Positions 23,995-32,656 of a stretch of DNA of 64,000 nucleotides are shown piece after piece (positions within the stretch are counted from its first letter, which is position 1; every line of letters begins with the position of its first letter). Both the position numbers and the translations under genes were made by a program. The notes beneath the pieces are model-generated. The model was not told where the DNA came from. It worked only from the letters and a program-made list of their open reading frames with translations, and did not search any database. The stretch lies in contig SVNZ01000003.1 in assembly GCA_015066595.1 (NCBI GenBank), positions 48,836-112,835 on the forward strand, given 5' to 3'. The stretch comes from Oscillospiraceae bacterium. GTDB lineage: Bacteria > Bacillota > Clostridia > Oscillospirales > Acutalibacteraceae.

Positions 23995-25674
23995 TTATTT
24001 AGCTTCTTCGAACTTCTGATTCTTTGTGAGTGCTTTGATAACAAAGAGTGTAGCAACTGTAAGTACAGCACCGATTGGAAGTACGATGTACCATGACTGT
24101 ACAAAACCTGCTAAGATATAACAAACAAATGAGATGCCTGCAACAGTCAAAGCGTAAGGAATCTGAGTTGATACGTGGTTTAAGTGGTCACACTGAGCAC
24201 CTGCTGATGACATGATAGTTGTATCAGAAATAGGTGAGCAGTGGTCGCCACATACAGCACCTGCAAGACATGCAGACATAGAGATGATCATCAGTGGGTT
24301 TGATGGGTCTGCAGCGAAGAGGTATGTAACGATAGGAATGAGAATACCGAAAGTACCCCATGATGTACCTGTAGCAAAAGCAAGCACACATGCTACTAAG
24401 AAGATGATAGCAGGTAAGAAGTTCTGCAGTGCAGGAGCAGCGTTTGCCATAAGATCACCTACATAGTACTTAGCCCCCAAGAGGCCTGTCATGTTCTTTA
24501 AAGCTGTAGCAAATGTAAGGATGAGGATAGCAGGAACCATCGCAAAGAAACCCTTTGGAATAGCGTCCATAGCTTCTTTAAAGTTGATAACGCCTCTGCA
24601 AATGAGGTAAGCGATAGAAACAACAAGAGCAATGAGGCCGCCCCATGGAAGACCAACAGTTGCGTCTGTGTTAGCAAATGCATCAACAAATGATGCACCG
24701 TCCAAGATACCACCGTTGTAGATAAGAGCAAATACGCAGATAGCGATGAGAATAACTACAGGGAAGATAAGGTCAATTACTTTGCCCTTAGGGTTAGCGT
24801 CAACATCTTCACCTTCCTGTTTTTCACCGCTGAAGAGGTCTCCGTACTCACGAGCACGGTATTCGTGCATAGCCATCTTTCCGTAGTCAAAGCCCATGCA
24901 TACGATAGCGATGATGAATACAAATGTTAAAAGTGAATAGAAGTTGTAAGGGATAGCTGTGATGAACAGGTCAAGACCTTTTCCATCTTCAGCATAAGAT
25001 GCAACAGCAGCAGCCCAAGACGAAATAGGAGCTATCATACAAACTGGTGCTGCAGTAGCGTCGATGATGTATGCAAGTTTTGAACGAGAAATCTTGTGAG
25101 CATCAGTCACAGGACGCATAACAGAACCAACTGTGAGGCAGTTGAAATAGTCGTCGATAAAGATGAGCACACCTAAAACAAAAGTAGAGAGCAGTGCACC
25201 GATCTTAGTTTTGATGTGTGTAGCAGCCCACTTGCCAAATGCAGCAGAACCGCCTGCCTTGTTGACAAGAGCAACGAGCACGCCGAGCTCTACAAGGAAA
25301 ACAAAGATACCTGCAGTATCTGAAACAGCACTTATAAGACCATCGTTGATGATTGTGTCCATAGTAGTAAGGAAAGAAAATTTTGAGTAGATCAGACCGC
25401 CTGTTACGATACCGATGAAAAGTGAAGAATAAACTTCCTTAGTGATGAGTGCAAGTCCGATAGCAATAACCGGTGGGAGCAGTGCCCACAGTGTGCCCTG
25501 AACCTGACCTTCGCCTGCGCAAGTTTCGCACGCAGCATCCTCAACTAAACCTGTGCCTGAGCAGTCCATACATGAAACTGTACCTAGATATCCGCCTGAT
25601 AGGGCAGCGTAGACGAGCAAGCCTACAATAACGACAGCAGCAATAGCGAGGACGATCTTGTTAGTTTTTGACAT
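23995..25674 (-). CDS. NhaC-family Na+/H+ antiporter-type transporter, probable lysine carrier (LysW-like)
   Basis: 559 residues with about 11-12 membrane spans; the NhaC family is shown by LITKEVYSSLFIGI, FIDDYFNCLTVGSVM (residues about 170-185) and the C-terminal CGDHCSPISDTT. Between span 1 and span 2 lies an outward-facing loop with CMDCSGTG and CETCAGEG, a pair of CxxCxGxG motifs like the DnaJ zinc finger. The gene is preceded by a lysine riboswitch, and NhaC-type genes under such switches have been proposed as lysine transporters (LysW). So lysine/cation exchange or symport is more likely than plain Na+/H+ exchange. It has a single-gene transcript. Confidence 0.85.
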   Translation of the reverse strand: MSKTNKIVLAIAAVVIVGLLVYAALSGGYLGTVSCMDCSGTGLVEDAACETCAGEGQVQGTLWALLPPVIAIGLALITKEVYSSLFIGIVTGGLIYSKFSFLTTMDTIINDGLISAVSDTAGIFVFLVELGVLVALVNKAGGSAAFGKWAATHIKTKIGALLSTFVLGVLIFIDDYFNCLTVGSVMRPVTDAHKISRSKLAYIIDATAAPVCMIAPISSWAAAVASYAEDGKGLDLFITAIPYNFYSLLTFVFIIAIVCMGFDYGKMAMHEYRAREYGDLFSGEKQEGEDVDANPKGKVIDLIFPVVILIAICVFALIYNGGILDGASFVDAFANTDATVGLPWGGLIALVVSIAYLICRGVINFKEAMDAIPKGFFAMVPAILILTFATALKNMTGLLGAKYYVGDLMANAAPALQNFLPAIIFLVACVLAFATGTSWGTFGILIPIVTYLFAADPSNPLMIISMSACLAGAVCGDHCSPISDTTIMSSAGAQCDHLNHVSTQIPYALTVAGISFVCYILAGFVQSWYIVLPIGAVLTVATLFVIKALTKNQKFEEAK

Positions 25675-25699
25675 TTTTATGTCCCCCTTAATTTTTATA

Positions 25700-25904
25700 A
25701 AAACAAAAACCGTGGCAAAAGTGCCACGGTCAAACTCTCAACCAAAATAGCACTCCACCAATTACTGGTGACAGTATAATACATATTCTGTATTACACCA
25801 GCTTGAATTGCTCGGAAATCAAAACAAGCTTCGGCGGTGATTCCTTTCATACACGCTAAATTCTCCGTGCATTGTGTGTACTACTGATAAGCACCGCGCC
25901 TCTA
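25700..25904 (-). ncRNA. Lysine riboswitch (L box) with terminator
   Basis: On the minus strand, from 25904: AGAGGCGCGGTGCTTATCAG, then GCACGGAGAA, the GAATCACCGCCGAAG core, a stem arm (GCTTG / CAAGC), CTGGTGTAATACAG with its pair ending ACTGTCACC, and TGGAGTGCTAT closing P1. All are conserved blocks of the lysine aptamer. A terminator follows: ACCGTGGCAC / GTGCCACGGT with TTTTTTG (25730-25700). High lysine should end transcription before the NhaC-type gene, so this is an off-switch for uptake. Confidence 0.95.
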
Positions 25905-25921
25905 TTTTTGTTTATGTAAAG

Positions 25922-25949
25922 ATTATAGCAAAAATCGAGTATTCGTCAA
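25922..25949 (-). promoter_or_regulatory. Promoter of the lysine riboswitch transcript
   Basis: Minus strand TTGACG, 16 bases, TATAAT preceded by TGC, giving a start about 10 bases before the aptamer. Confidence 0.8.
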
Positions 25950-25984
25950 CCTTTTCGACAAAATTTTTGCTATATATAAGCATA

Positions 25985-26018
25985 AAAATAAAAAAGCCCT
26001 CCGAAAAGGAAGGCTTTT
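25985..26018 (-). terminator. Terminator after the beta-CASP gene
   Basis: Minus strand AAAAGCCTTCC / GGAGGGCTTTT followed by TTTA. Confidence 0.78.
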
Positions 26019-26047
26019 GTACTTTTTTGTATGTTATTTTACTGCTT

Positions 26048-27667
26048 TCAGATTTTTTTGTAGTTTTGCCACTGTTGTATGATATCGTTTATCTGTGTGT
26101 TGAGCTTTTCGATTTCCTTGTTAGGGATACCATCGAGCTCTTTTACGACAGAAGTGAGTTTACGTGTGCTTTCAATCAGATTGTGGTACAGCACGTTGCT
26201 TTTTGATGAGTGTTCAAAAGATTTGCGCTCAATACGTATGCCTTGAGTTACATGTGTCAGCTCACCTGTTTTAAGGTCAAATTCTGTACCGCTGAAAGGA
26301 GCGAAGGCATCGTAGCCTAGGTCTTTTAGAGCATCTGTGAAGCTGTCGGCAGCGTTTTCGTCACCGTGGTTGACAAACACTTTTGCAGGCTTTTCTTTAA
26401 AACCGCCGAGCCAATTTATCAGACCGTTTTTATCTGCGTGGCCGCTGACACCTTGGAGCGTACAGATTTCAGCATTTACTGCTATTTCATCGCCGAAAAG
26501 TCTCACCGACTTTGCACCGTCGTGAATAAGTCTGCCCAGTGTTCCGTTAGCCTGATAACCAACGAAAAGTATGGTGCATTCTTTACGCCACAAATTGTAT
26601 TTAAGATGGTGACATACTCGACCTGCTTCGCACATACCACTTGCTGATATAATAACCTTCGGTGTACTGTCTGAGTTGAGTTTCATAGAATCAGTCGTCG
26701 AAATGTACGTGTGTAGGTTCGAAAAAACAATCGGGTTATCACCGCTTTTCATAACAGAGAGTATCTCATCATCAAGACATTCCATATCGCATTGCTGATA
26801 GATGCTCGTAGCTTCATTTGCAAGAGGTGAGTCAACATAGACAGGGAAGTCGCCGATCTCGTTCTCGATCATCTTAGAATTTTTGATTTCTCTGATGAAG
26901 TAAAGCATCTCTTGAGTCCTACCGACTGCAAAAGATGGGATAATGAGGTTGCCTTTTCTTTTTAGTGTACGACGTATGTGTTCTGCAAGTATTTTTATAG
27001 TGTCAGTCCGTTTTTCTTCATGAAGTCTGTCGCCATAGGTGGACTCAATCACAACATAGTCGGCATTATCGACTGTGCTCGGATCTTTGATGATAGGTTG
27101 GTTTGTGTTGCCGACATCACCCGAGAAAACGATTTTTTTAGTAACACCGTCTTCAGTAAGCCACATTTCGATACACGCACTGCCCAGCAGATGTCCGACA
27201 TCTGTGAAACGCACAGCGAGGTTTTCATTTATTTCTATCGCTTTTGAGTATTCGCATCTTCTGAAATGTTTGCATACCTCTTCGGCATCGCTTAAAGTGT
27301 AAAGCGGCTCGAAGAGTATTTTGCCGGCACGCTTACGTTTGCGATTTTTGTACTTTGCTTCGCTTTCTTGAATATGAGCGCAGTCTCTGAGCATTATATT
27401 GCACAGGTTTGCTGTTTCATTTGTAGCAAAGACTGTACCTCTAAAACCGTTTTTGTAAAGTAGTGGAAGATGTCCTGAGTGGTCAACGTGTGCGTGAGTC
27501 AGAAAAACCATGTCTATCTCATTTTCTGACACTGGCAGAGGAGCATTTTCAAACACATTGAACCCTTGTTCCATACCGTAGTCGACAAGTATCTTGTATT
27601 CTCCAACTTCAATATAAGTACAGCTACCGGTTACTTCATGATTAGCACCGATGAACATAATTTTCAT
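26048..27667 (-). CDS. MBL-fold beta-CASP ribonuclease (RNA-specificity domain)
   Basis: 539 residues. Metallo-beta-lactamase motifs: FLTHAHVDHSGHLPLL (the HxHxDH zinc site), the GDVGN Asp, and a C-terminal SGHADKNGL. The beta-CASP insert and RMMBL domain follow, as in the CPSF/YSH1-like bacterial family. These are zinc-dependent RNA endo/exonucleases; this lineage is distinct from RNase J. The tail (about 470-539) is a helical extension. It follows the nucleoside kinase by 11 bases and shares its transcript. Confidence 0.88.
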   Translation of the reverse strand: MKIMFIGANHEVTGSCTYIEVGEYKILVDYGMEQGFNVFENAPLPVSENEIDMVFLTHAHVDHSGHLPLLYKNGFRGTVFATNETANLCNIMLRDCAHIQESEAKYKNRKRKRAGKILFEPLYTLSDAEEVCKHFRRCEYSKAIEINENLAVRFTDVGHLLGSACIEMWLTEDGVTKKIVFSGDVGNTNQPIIKDPSTVDNADYVVIESTYGDRLHEEKRTDTIKILAEHIRRTLKRKGNLIIPSFAVGRTQEMLYFIREIKNSKMIENEIGDFPVYVDSPLANEATSIYQQCDMECLDDEILSVMKSGDNPIVFSNLHTYISTTDSMKLNSDSTPKVIISASGMCEAGRVCHHLKYNLWRKECTILFVGYQANGTLGRLIHDGAKSVRLFGDEIAVNAEICTLQGVSGHADKNGLINWLGGFKEKPAKVFVNHGDENAADSFTDALKDLGYDAFAPFSGTEFDLKTGELTHVTQGIRIERKSFEHSSKSNVLYHNLIESTRKLTSVVKELDGIPNKEIEKLNTQINDIIQQWQNYKKI

Positions 27668-27678
27668 AACGGACCTCC

Positions 27679-28602
27679 TTACAGATATTTAAGTGAGCTG
27701 TCACCGATGAATTCACGCAAAAGCGAGTTACTCGGTACCATATTTTTGCTAAGAGGGTCAGCTTCTTTGATAACATTTGTGAGTGTAACCACCTCATCGG
27801 TCTGAGGCAGAGTTTTAAGGCTTTTAAGAAGCAAAGTGCGATAGATGTTTATTTCATACGGAATGATGGTGTCGATAGAGTAGTTGCATCGAGCCATATA
27901 AGGTTTGATGAACTTGTCTTCACCGTCGTTTACGCTGTGATACATATTAAATGTATCGAGCGGGTCACGATCCCTGGTTTCTACATCTCGGAGTATTCTT
28001 CTGCCGAGTCTTATCACTTTTGAGCGTAACTCACATTTGTTTGTGACAAACTGACTTCTGATACTCACATAAAGTCTTGCACATTCTTCGTCAGGAATGG
28101 TAATGACCTGAGGGTTTAAAGCATGTGTGCCCTCAAAAATGATGATTTCGCCCTCTTTGCGTTTGAGTGTCCAACCGGAAAACTCTCTTTTGCATGTGGT
28201 GAAGTTGTATCTGGGGATATCAACACTCACTGAGTCCAGAATACACCTGATTTGCATATTGAGATAGTTTTTGTCGAGTCGCTCAGGGGATTCGAGGTCG
28301 AGTTTTCCGTCTTTTGCGAGCTTGAACTCGTTATCATCAAGCTCTCTAAAGTAGTTGTCAAGCGAGATGGTATGTGCTTCGTGTCCGAAGGAGTCAAGCA
28401 GAGATTCGAGTATCATTGCGGTGGTGGTTTTTCCACTGCCTGAAGGACCGGAAATGAGTACAACAGGGGCGATGTGGGCATTTTGTGCAATACTTTTTGC
28501 AACTGTGAGCACTTGGTTATAGTATTCGTTCTCGCAAAACTCGATGAAATTTTTTGCGTTGTTTTTGACTTGATAGTTTATGTCGTCGAGATAGTATTTC
28601 AT
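27679..28602 (-). CDS. Uridine kinase-like P-loop nucleoside kinase
   Basis: 307 residues. Walker A GPSGSGKTTTAMIL is near residue 55; the SLDNYFREL motif and the FEGTHALNP motif are the uridine kinase/phosphoribulokinase signs. The lid is RDVETRDRDPLD. Clostridial enzymes of this type are longer than Udk because of an N-terminal part of about 45 residues, as here. The true substrate is not established for the group. The start follows GAGGTG; the first gene of a two-gene operon with the beta-CASP nuclease. Confidence 0.83.
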   Translation of the reverse strand: MKYYLDDINYQVKNNAKNFIEFCENEYYNQVLTVAKSIAQNAHIAPVVLISGPSGSGKTTTAMILESLLDSFGHEAHTISLDNYFRELDDNEFKLAKDGKLDLESPERLDKNYLNMQIRCILDSVSVDIPRYNFTTCKREFSGWTLKRKEGEIIIFEGTHALNPQVITIPDEECARLYVSIRSQFVTNKCELRSKVIRLGRRILRDVETRDRDPLDTFNMYHSVNDGEDKFIKPYMARCNYSIDTIIPYEINIYRTLLLKSLKTLPQTDEVVTLTNVIKEADPLSKNMVPSNSLLREFIGDSSLKYL

Positions 28603-28670
28603 ATGAACACCTCATTTTATCTATATTTTATTTTACCACACAGATATGAAAAAATATATACAAAGTGTAA

Positions 28671-28702
28671 AAAATGCAGTGAAAACTAAAAATTTTCACT
28701 GC
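28671..28702 (-). terminator. Terminator after the formyltransferase gene
   Basis: Minus strand GCAGTGAAAA / TTTTCACTGC perfect stem, then ATTTTTTAC. Confidence 0.88.
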
Positions 28703-28710
28703 ACACAATA

Positions 28711-29493
28711 TCATAGCGAATCAAATGTTTCACACTCAATGTAACCGCTTTCTATTTTAAATTTTTCTTTACTGTTATCGCCTTTTATTGCCTTAGCTTT
28801 AAAAAGCCTGTAGCTTATATCACCATCACGGTACATAGTGTAAAAACCGTAAAAAGCACGAAGTATTTTGTTCGCTTTTTCAAAGCTTGTGCCACTTGTT
28901 ATAACATAGTCTTTTTCATCAGGACAGTCCCAGTATTCGCCAAATCCCTGCTTTATTGCGTTATCATAAAGAGCAGGAAAATCAGATAAAAGCTCTTTTA
29001 TCATAGAAGGTAGCAAAGTATGAATTTTTTGCATCAGTGTTTCGTGGGTTTCGTCACTTTCGATATCAAACGATTTTTGCAAAATGATGTCGCCTGTATC
29101 AAAGCATTCTTCCATTTTGTGAAAAGTCACACCAAAGTGCTTTACATCATTCAAGATAGCATAGGCTGTCGGCCACGCACCTTTACCGATCGGTAACAAA
29201 GATGGATGGATGTTTATCATTTTAAAGTTTTTTAGTATCGGCATACGGTAGTAGTACGCACCGCAAATAAGAGCTTCAACACCGTCGTTTTTGAGCCCTA
29301 TCAAATCATCCAGCGTAATTTTCTTAAAGGTGATAGGAATAGCGTGTTTTTTTGCAAAATTGGTGATAGAAGTATTAAATTCTGTAATATTATCTACCTT
29401 ATTTGAAAAGATTTTCACGATCTCACAACCGTTTTCATACAGTGCCTCAATAGCAGGATAGAGCATATCAAATCCGGCATAAGCTATTTTCAT
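28711..29493 (-). CDS. Formyltransferase-fold protein (Fmt/sugar formyltransferase-like)
   Basis: 260 residues. The N-terminal Rossmann domain has the formyl-THF site Asn-His-Asp set: NIHPSLLPIGKGAWP and FDTGDII. The C-terminal part is too short and different from the tRNA-binding domain of Fmt. It could modify a sugar nucleotide amine or another amine using 10-formyl-THF; no sugar genes are beside it, so the substrate is open. It is a single gene with its own promoter and terminator. Confidence 0.75.
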   Translation of the reverse strand: MKIAYAGFDMLYPAIEALYENGCEIVKIFSNKVDNITEFNTSITNFAKKHAIPITFKKITLDDLIGLKNDGVEALICGAYYYRMPILKNFKMINIHPSLLPIGKGAWPTAYAILNDVKHFGVTFHKMEECFDTGDIILQKSFDIESDETHETLMQKIHTLLPSMIKELLSDFPALYDNAIKQGFGEYWDCPDEKDYVITSGTSFEKANKILRAFYGFYTMYRDGDISYRLFKAKAIKGDNSKEKFKIESGYIECETFDSL

Positions 29494-29511
29494 ACTATCA
29501 CCTCTTTTTAT

Positions 29512-29541
29512 ACTATACCATAACTAGCACTGTATTATCAA
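29512..29541 (-). promoter_or_regulatory. Promoter of the formyltransferase gene
   Basis: Minus strand TTGATA, 18 bases, TATAGT with upstream TGG; GAGGTG precedes the ATG. Confidence 0.65.
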
Positions 29542-29561
29542 TCATAGAAATTCAGAAGATA

Positions 29562-29590
29562 TTGACTTTATGAGATGTTTGCGATAAAAT
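29562..29590 (+). promoter_or_regulatory. Promoter of the SCIFF precursor gene
   Basis: TTGACT, 17 bases, TAAAAT, 31 bases before the ATG at 29622. Confidence 0.8.
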
Positions 29591-29621
29591 GTACCTAGAC
29601 TATTATTTGGAGGTTGCAACT

Positions 29622-29774
29622 ATGGAACACATCAAGACTATCGAAACTCGTAATCTTTGCGAAAGCGCAAAGAAGGGTGGCTGCGGCGAGTGCCAGACTT
29701 CTTGTCAGTCTGCTTGCAAAACAAGCTGCGGTATTGCTAACCAGAAGTGTGAGAGCACAAAGGAAAGCAAGTAA
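29622..29774 (+). CDS. scfA: SCIFF ranthipeptide precursor (six-cysteine peptide)
   Basis: 50 residues; the start is the ATG at 29622 behind TTGGAGG. The leader MEHIKTIETRNL and the core CGECQTSCQSACKTSC are the SCIFF hallmark. The core cysteines are C21, C24, C28, C32, C36 and C43. A seventh cysteine, C13, lies in the leader-like part. After C36 the usual Thr37 is Gly (SCGIANQKC instead of SCTVGNQKC). In the studied SCIFF peptide the thioether joins Cys32 and Thr37, so this peptide lacks the usual acceptor. It is followed by a terminator and the maturase gene. The biological role of SCIFF is poorly known; quorum-type signalling has been proposed. Confidence 0.95.
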   Translation: MEHIKTIETRNLCESAKKGGCGECQTSCQSACKTSCGIANQKCESTKESK

Positions 29775-29784
29775 TTTATAACGG

Positions 29785-29815
29785 AAAATGCCGCTCATCT
29801 GGGCGGCATTTTTTA
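29785..29815 (+). terminator. Terminator/attenuator between SCIFF precursor and maturase
   Basis: AAAATGCCGC / GCGGCATTTT hairpin then TTTT. It should let the peptide be made in excess of the enzyme, with read-through feeding the maturase gene. Confidence 0.85.
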
Positions 29816-29840
29816 TAGTATAGAAATTGAGGTGTTTTTT

Positions 29841-31220
29841 ATGATACATCAGTATAAGCTCGGCGGATACAACATCGTGCTTGATATATGCTCAGGCGCT
29901 GTACACGTTGTAGATGAGGTCGCTTATGACATCATTTCTGTTTTTGAGAGTATGACTAAAGAAGAAGTCATTTCACAAATGCTTGAAAAGTACAGCGACC
30001 GTGATGATATAACAAAAGAAGATATACAAGAATGTTACATGCAAGTGAAGTCGCTCAAAGATAGCTCAAAGCTTTTTGTAGAAGATACCTTTGAAGAAAA
30101 AGCAGGAGAGTTAAAGCGCAAGACAGTAGGAGTAGTAAAAGCGCTGTGCTTACACATCGCTCACACTTGCAACCTCAACTGTGCATATTGCTTTGCTTCT
30201 CAAGGCAAGTACTGTGGAGACAGAGCACTTATGAGCTTTGAAGTAGGCAAGCGTGCACTCGACTTTCTCGTTGAAAATTCAGGGTCAAGACGCAACTTAG
30301 AAGTTGACTTTTTTGGTGGCGAACCGCTGATGAATTTCGACGTTGTGAAAAAGCTTGTACAATATGCCCGATCTATCGAAAAAGAAAAGGGCAAGAACTT
30401 TCGTTTTACACTCACTACTAACGGTGTGCTGGTTGATGACGATGTTATCGAGTTTTCAAACAAAGAGATGAGCAACGTTGTGCTCAGCTTAGACGGTCGA
30501 AAAGAAGTCCACGACCGATATAGAGTTGACTACAGTGGTAACGGTTCATGGGAAAAAATCGTTCCGAAATTTCAGGAGTTTGTCAAAAAAAGAGGCAACA
30601 AAAACTACTATATGCGTGGCACATTCACTCACCACAACCCTGACTTTTTAGAAGACATCAAGACTATGCTTGATTTAGGCTTTACTGAGCTTTCTATGGA
30701 GCCTGTTGTGTGTGCTGAAGGTGACGAAGCAGCACTTACATACGATGATTTGCCCATAGTGCTTGATCAGTACGAAAAGCTTTCACAGCTTATGATGAAA
30801 CGCAGAAAAGAGGGAAACCCTTTCACTTTCTATCACTATATGATTGATTTGCAGGGTGGTCCGTGTATCTACAAGCGTATTTCAGGCTGCGGCTCGGGTA
30901 CAGAGTATATGGCTGTCACACCTTGGGGTGACTTGTATCCATGTCATCAGTTCGTAGGTGACGACAAGTTTTTGCTCGGCAACATATTCGACGGAGTGAA
31001 GAACACCGCTATCGTAGACGAGTTTATGGAATGCAATGTTTATTCAAGAGAAGAGTGTAAGGACTGTTGGGCACGTCTTTACTGTTCAGGCGGATGTGCT
31101 GCTAACGCATACCATGCCACAGGTTCAGTCAAAGGTGTGTACAAATACGGATGCGAGCTTTTCAAAAAGCGTATGGAATGTGCGATTATGGCAGAAGTAG
31201 ACAGACTTTTAGAGGGTTAA
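29841..31220 (+). CDS. scfB: SCIFF radical SAM maturase (thioether-forming, SPASM type)
   Basis: 459 residues; the start is the ATG at 29841 behind GAGGTG. The N-terminal part (1-90) is a RiPP recognition element-like domain. The radical SAM cluster motif is CNLNCAYC near residue 113. The C-terminal SPASM domain binds two more Fe-S clusters with cysteines in CHQFVG, CKDCWARLYCSGGC and YGCELF. It installs Cys-to-residue thioether links in the SCIFF peptide. It is 2 bases from the next gene, so the decarboxylase-fold gene is in the same operon. Confidence 0.95.
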   Translation: MIHQYKLGGYNIVLDICSGAVHVVDEVAYDIISVFESMTKEEVISQMLEKYSDRDDITKEDIQECYMQVKSLKDSSKLFVEDTFEEKAGELKRKTVGVVKALCLHIAHTCNLNCAYCFASQGKYCGDRALMSFEVGKRALDFLVENSGSRRNLEVDFFGGEPLMNFDVVKKLVQYARSIEKEKGKNFRFTLTTNGVLVDDDVIEFSNKEMSNVVLSLDGRKEVHDRYRVDYSGNGSWEKIVPKFQEFVKKRGNKNYYMRGTFTHHNPDFLEDIKTMLDLGFTELSMEPVVCAEGDEAALTYDDLPIVLDQYEKLSQLMMKRRKEGNPFTFYHYMIDLQGGPCIYKRISGCGSGTEYMAVTPWGDLYPCHQFVGDDKFLLGNIFDGVKNTAIVDEFMECNVYSREECKDCWARLYCSGGCAANAYHATGSVKGVYKYGCELFKKRMECAIMAEVDRLLEG

Positions 31221-31221
31221 G

Positions 31222-32559
31222 ATGAACACACCTATCTGTGATTTTGTAAAAAGCTATTCAAATAAAAATACAGTCAGAGCCCATATGCCGGGCCACAAAG
31301 GTGAAAGTATGCTCTCATTTGAGCATCTTGATATCACTGAAATAAAGGGAGCAGACTCTCTTTTTGAAGCGAGCTCTATTATAAAAGAAAGCGAAGACAA
31401 TGCAAGCGAGCTTTTCGGTGCACACACCTATTACTCTACTGAAGGGTCTTCGCTTTGTATCAGAGCGATGCTGTATCTGACAGCGCTTTATGCAAAAGAG
31501 TGTGGCAAAGCACCGCTGATTCTCGCAGGTAGAAATGCACACAAAAGCTTTGTGTCAGCACTAGCCTTGCTTGATTTAGATGTTGAGTGGCTATATAGCA
31601 AAGACAGCACATATCTTTTTTGTAACATAGATGCTGTGTCACTTGATGAAAAGCTGTCTTCTATGGTAGTAAAACCCGTAGCAGTTTATATCACAAGTCC
31701 TGATTATCTTTCTAATATGGCGGATATAAAAACGCTGTCAGCAGTGTGCAAAAAGCACGAAGTGTTACTGCTTGTCGATAACGCTCATGGTGCGTATCTG
31801 AAGTTTTTGAAAGAGTCAGAACATCCGATTGACTTGGGAGCTGTGATGTGTTGTGACAGCGCACATAAGACCTTGCCGGTTTTGACAGGAGGAGCGTATC
31901 TGCATATATCAAAAGATGCTAAAAAGCTGTTTTGTTCTAAAGCAAAGTGCGCACTCTCGCTTTTTGCGTCCACCAGCCCATCATATCTGATACTCCAGTC
32001 ACTCGATATGGCGAACAAGTATATCGCAGACGGATATAGTGAAAAGCTCAGCAAATTCGTAGAGTCAGTTGATAGCATAAAATCAGAGCTTATAAGTAGT
32101 GGCTATACACTAGTCGGTGACGAGAAGCTGAAAATTACTGTCAAAACAAAAGACTACGGATATATCGGTATTGACTTTGCGGATGTTTTGCGTACACACA
32201 ACATCGAATGCGAATTCTGCGACCCTGATTTTGTGGTGCTGATGCTTTCAGCGAACATGAAAGAAGACGAGCTCAAAAAGATAAAGAGTGCATTCTTGAA
32301 TATAAAAAAACGTGAGTCGATTCAAGACACACCACCAAAGCTCAAAAAACCCGAAAGAGTGATGAGCATACGTGATGCAGTGATGTCCATTTCCAAGATA
32401 GTCGATGTTAAGGATAGCGTGGGCAAGGTGATGGGCAACTCGTTGGTATCCTGTCCACCTGCAGTACCTGTTGTTGTAAGTGGTGAGCTGATTGACGAGT
32501 CAGCACTTTCTTGTTTTTCCTACTATGGTATAAAATCTTGCGAAATAATAGAAAAATAA
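31222..32559 (+). CDS. Orn/Lys/Arg decarboxylase-fold PLP enzyme
   Basis: 445 residues, smaller than the E. coli inducible decarboxylases and like the Bacillus YaaO/SpeA-type enzymes, without the wing domain. Seen: RAHMPGHKG at the start, DNAHGAYL, and CDSAHKTLPVLTGGA with the PLP lysine. A C-terminal domain with CPPAVPVVV follows. It may make cadaverine, putrescine or agmatine; the amino acid cannot be chosen. Position directly after scfB is common in Clostridia. Confidence 0.85.
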   Translation: MNTPICDFVKSYSNKNTVRAHMPGHKGESMLSFEHLDITEIKGADSLFEASSIIKESEDNASELFGAHTYYSTEGSSLCIRAMLYLTALYAKECGKAPLILAGRNAHKSFVSALALLDLDVEWLYSKDSTYLFCNIDAVSLDEKLSSMVVKPVAVYITSPDYLSNMADIKTLSAVCKKHEVLLLVDNAHGAYLKFLKESEHPIDLGAVMCCDSAHKTLPVLTGGAYLHISKDAKKLFCSKAKCALSLFASTSPSYLILQSLDMANKYIADGYSEKLSKFVESVDSIKSELISSGYTLVGDEKLKITVKTKDYGYIGIDFADVLRTHNIECEFCDPDFVVLMLSANMKEDELKKIKSAFLNIKKRESIQDTPPKLKKPERVMSIRDAVMSISKIVDVKDSVGKVMGNSLVSCPPAVPVVVSGELIDESALSCFSYYGIKSCEIIEK

Positions 32560-32561
32560 TC

Positions 32562-32592
32562 AAAAGCACTGCTTGAAAGCGGTGCTTTTTTC
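32562..32592 (+). terminator. Terminator after the decarboxylase gene
   Basis: AAAAGCACTGCT / AGCGGTGCTTTT (one wobble), then TTTC. The next promoter starts directly after it. Confidence 0.85.
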
Positions 32593-32621
32593 TTGACATG
32601 ACTGTCTACAAGTGGTAGACT
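32593..32621 (+). promoter_or_regulatory. Promoter and BlaI-type operator
   Basis: TTGACA, 17 bases, TAGACT with upstream TGG. A dyad, GTCTAC (32604-32609) and GTAGAC (32615-32620) with five bases between, fills the spacer and covers the -10 box. This is like the GnCTACA-type operators of BlaI/CopY repressors, so autorepression is likely. Confidence 0.75.
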
Positions 32622-32656
32622 AAATGTGTAAAAAGTCTTATAGGGACGGTGTAATT

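Noticed and set aside
23842..24096. Rightward open frame of 84 codons across the end of the NhaC-type gene.
   Set aside because: It overlaps a real gene and its terminator, has no ribosome site, and reads through a hairpin.
28711..29493. Methionyl-tRNA formyltransferase (fmt).
   Set aside because: It keeps the formyl-THF site but lacks a normal Fmt C-terminal tRNA-binding domain and is not beside def or other translation genes.
31222..32559. Functional link of the decarboxylase-fold enzyme with the lysine riboswitch.
   Set aside because: They are 6 kb apart, on opposite strands, and the enzyme's substrate is not known; position after the SCIFF maturase is the usual clostridial order.
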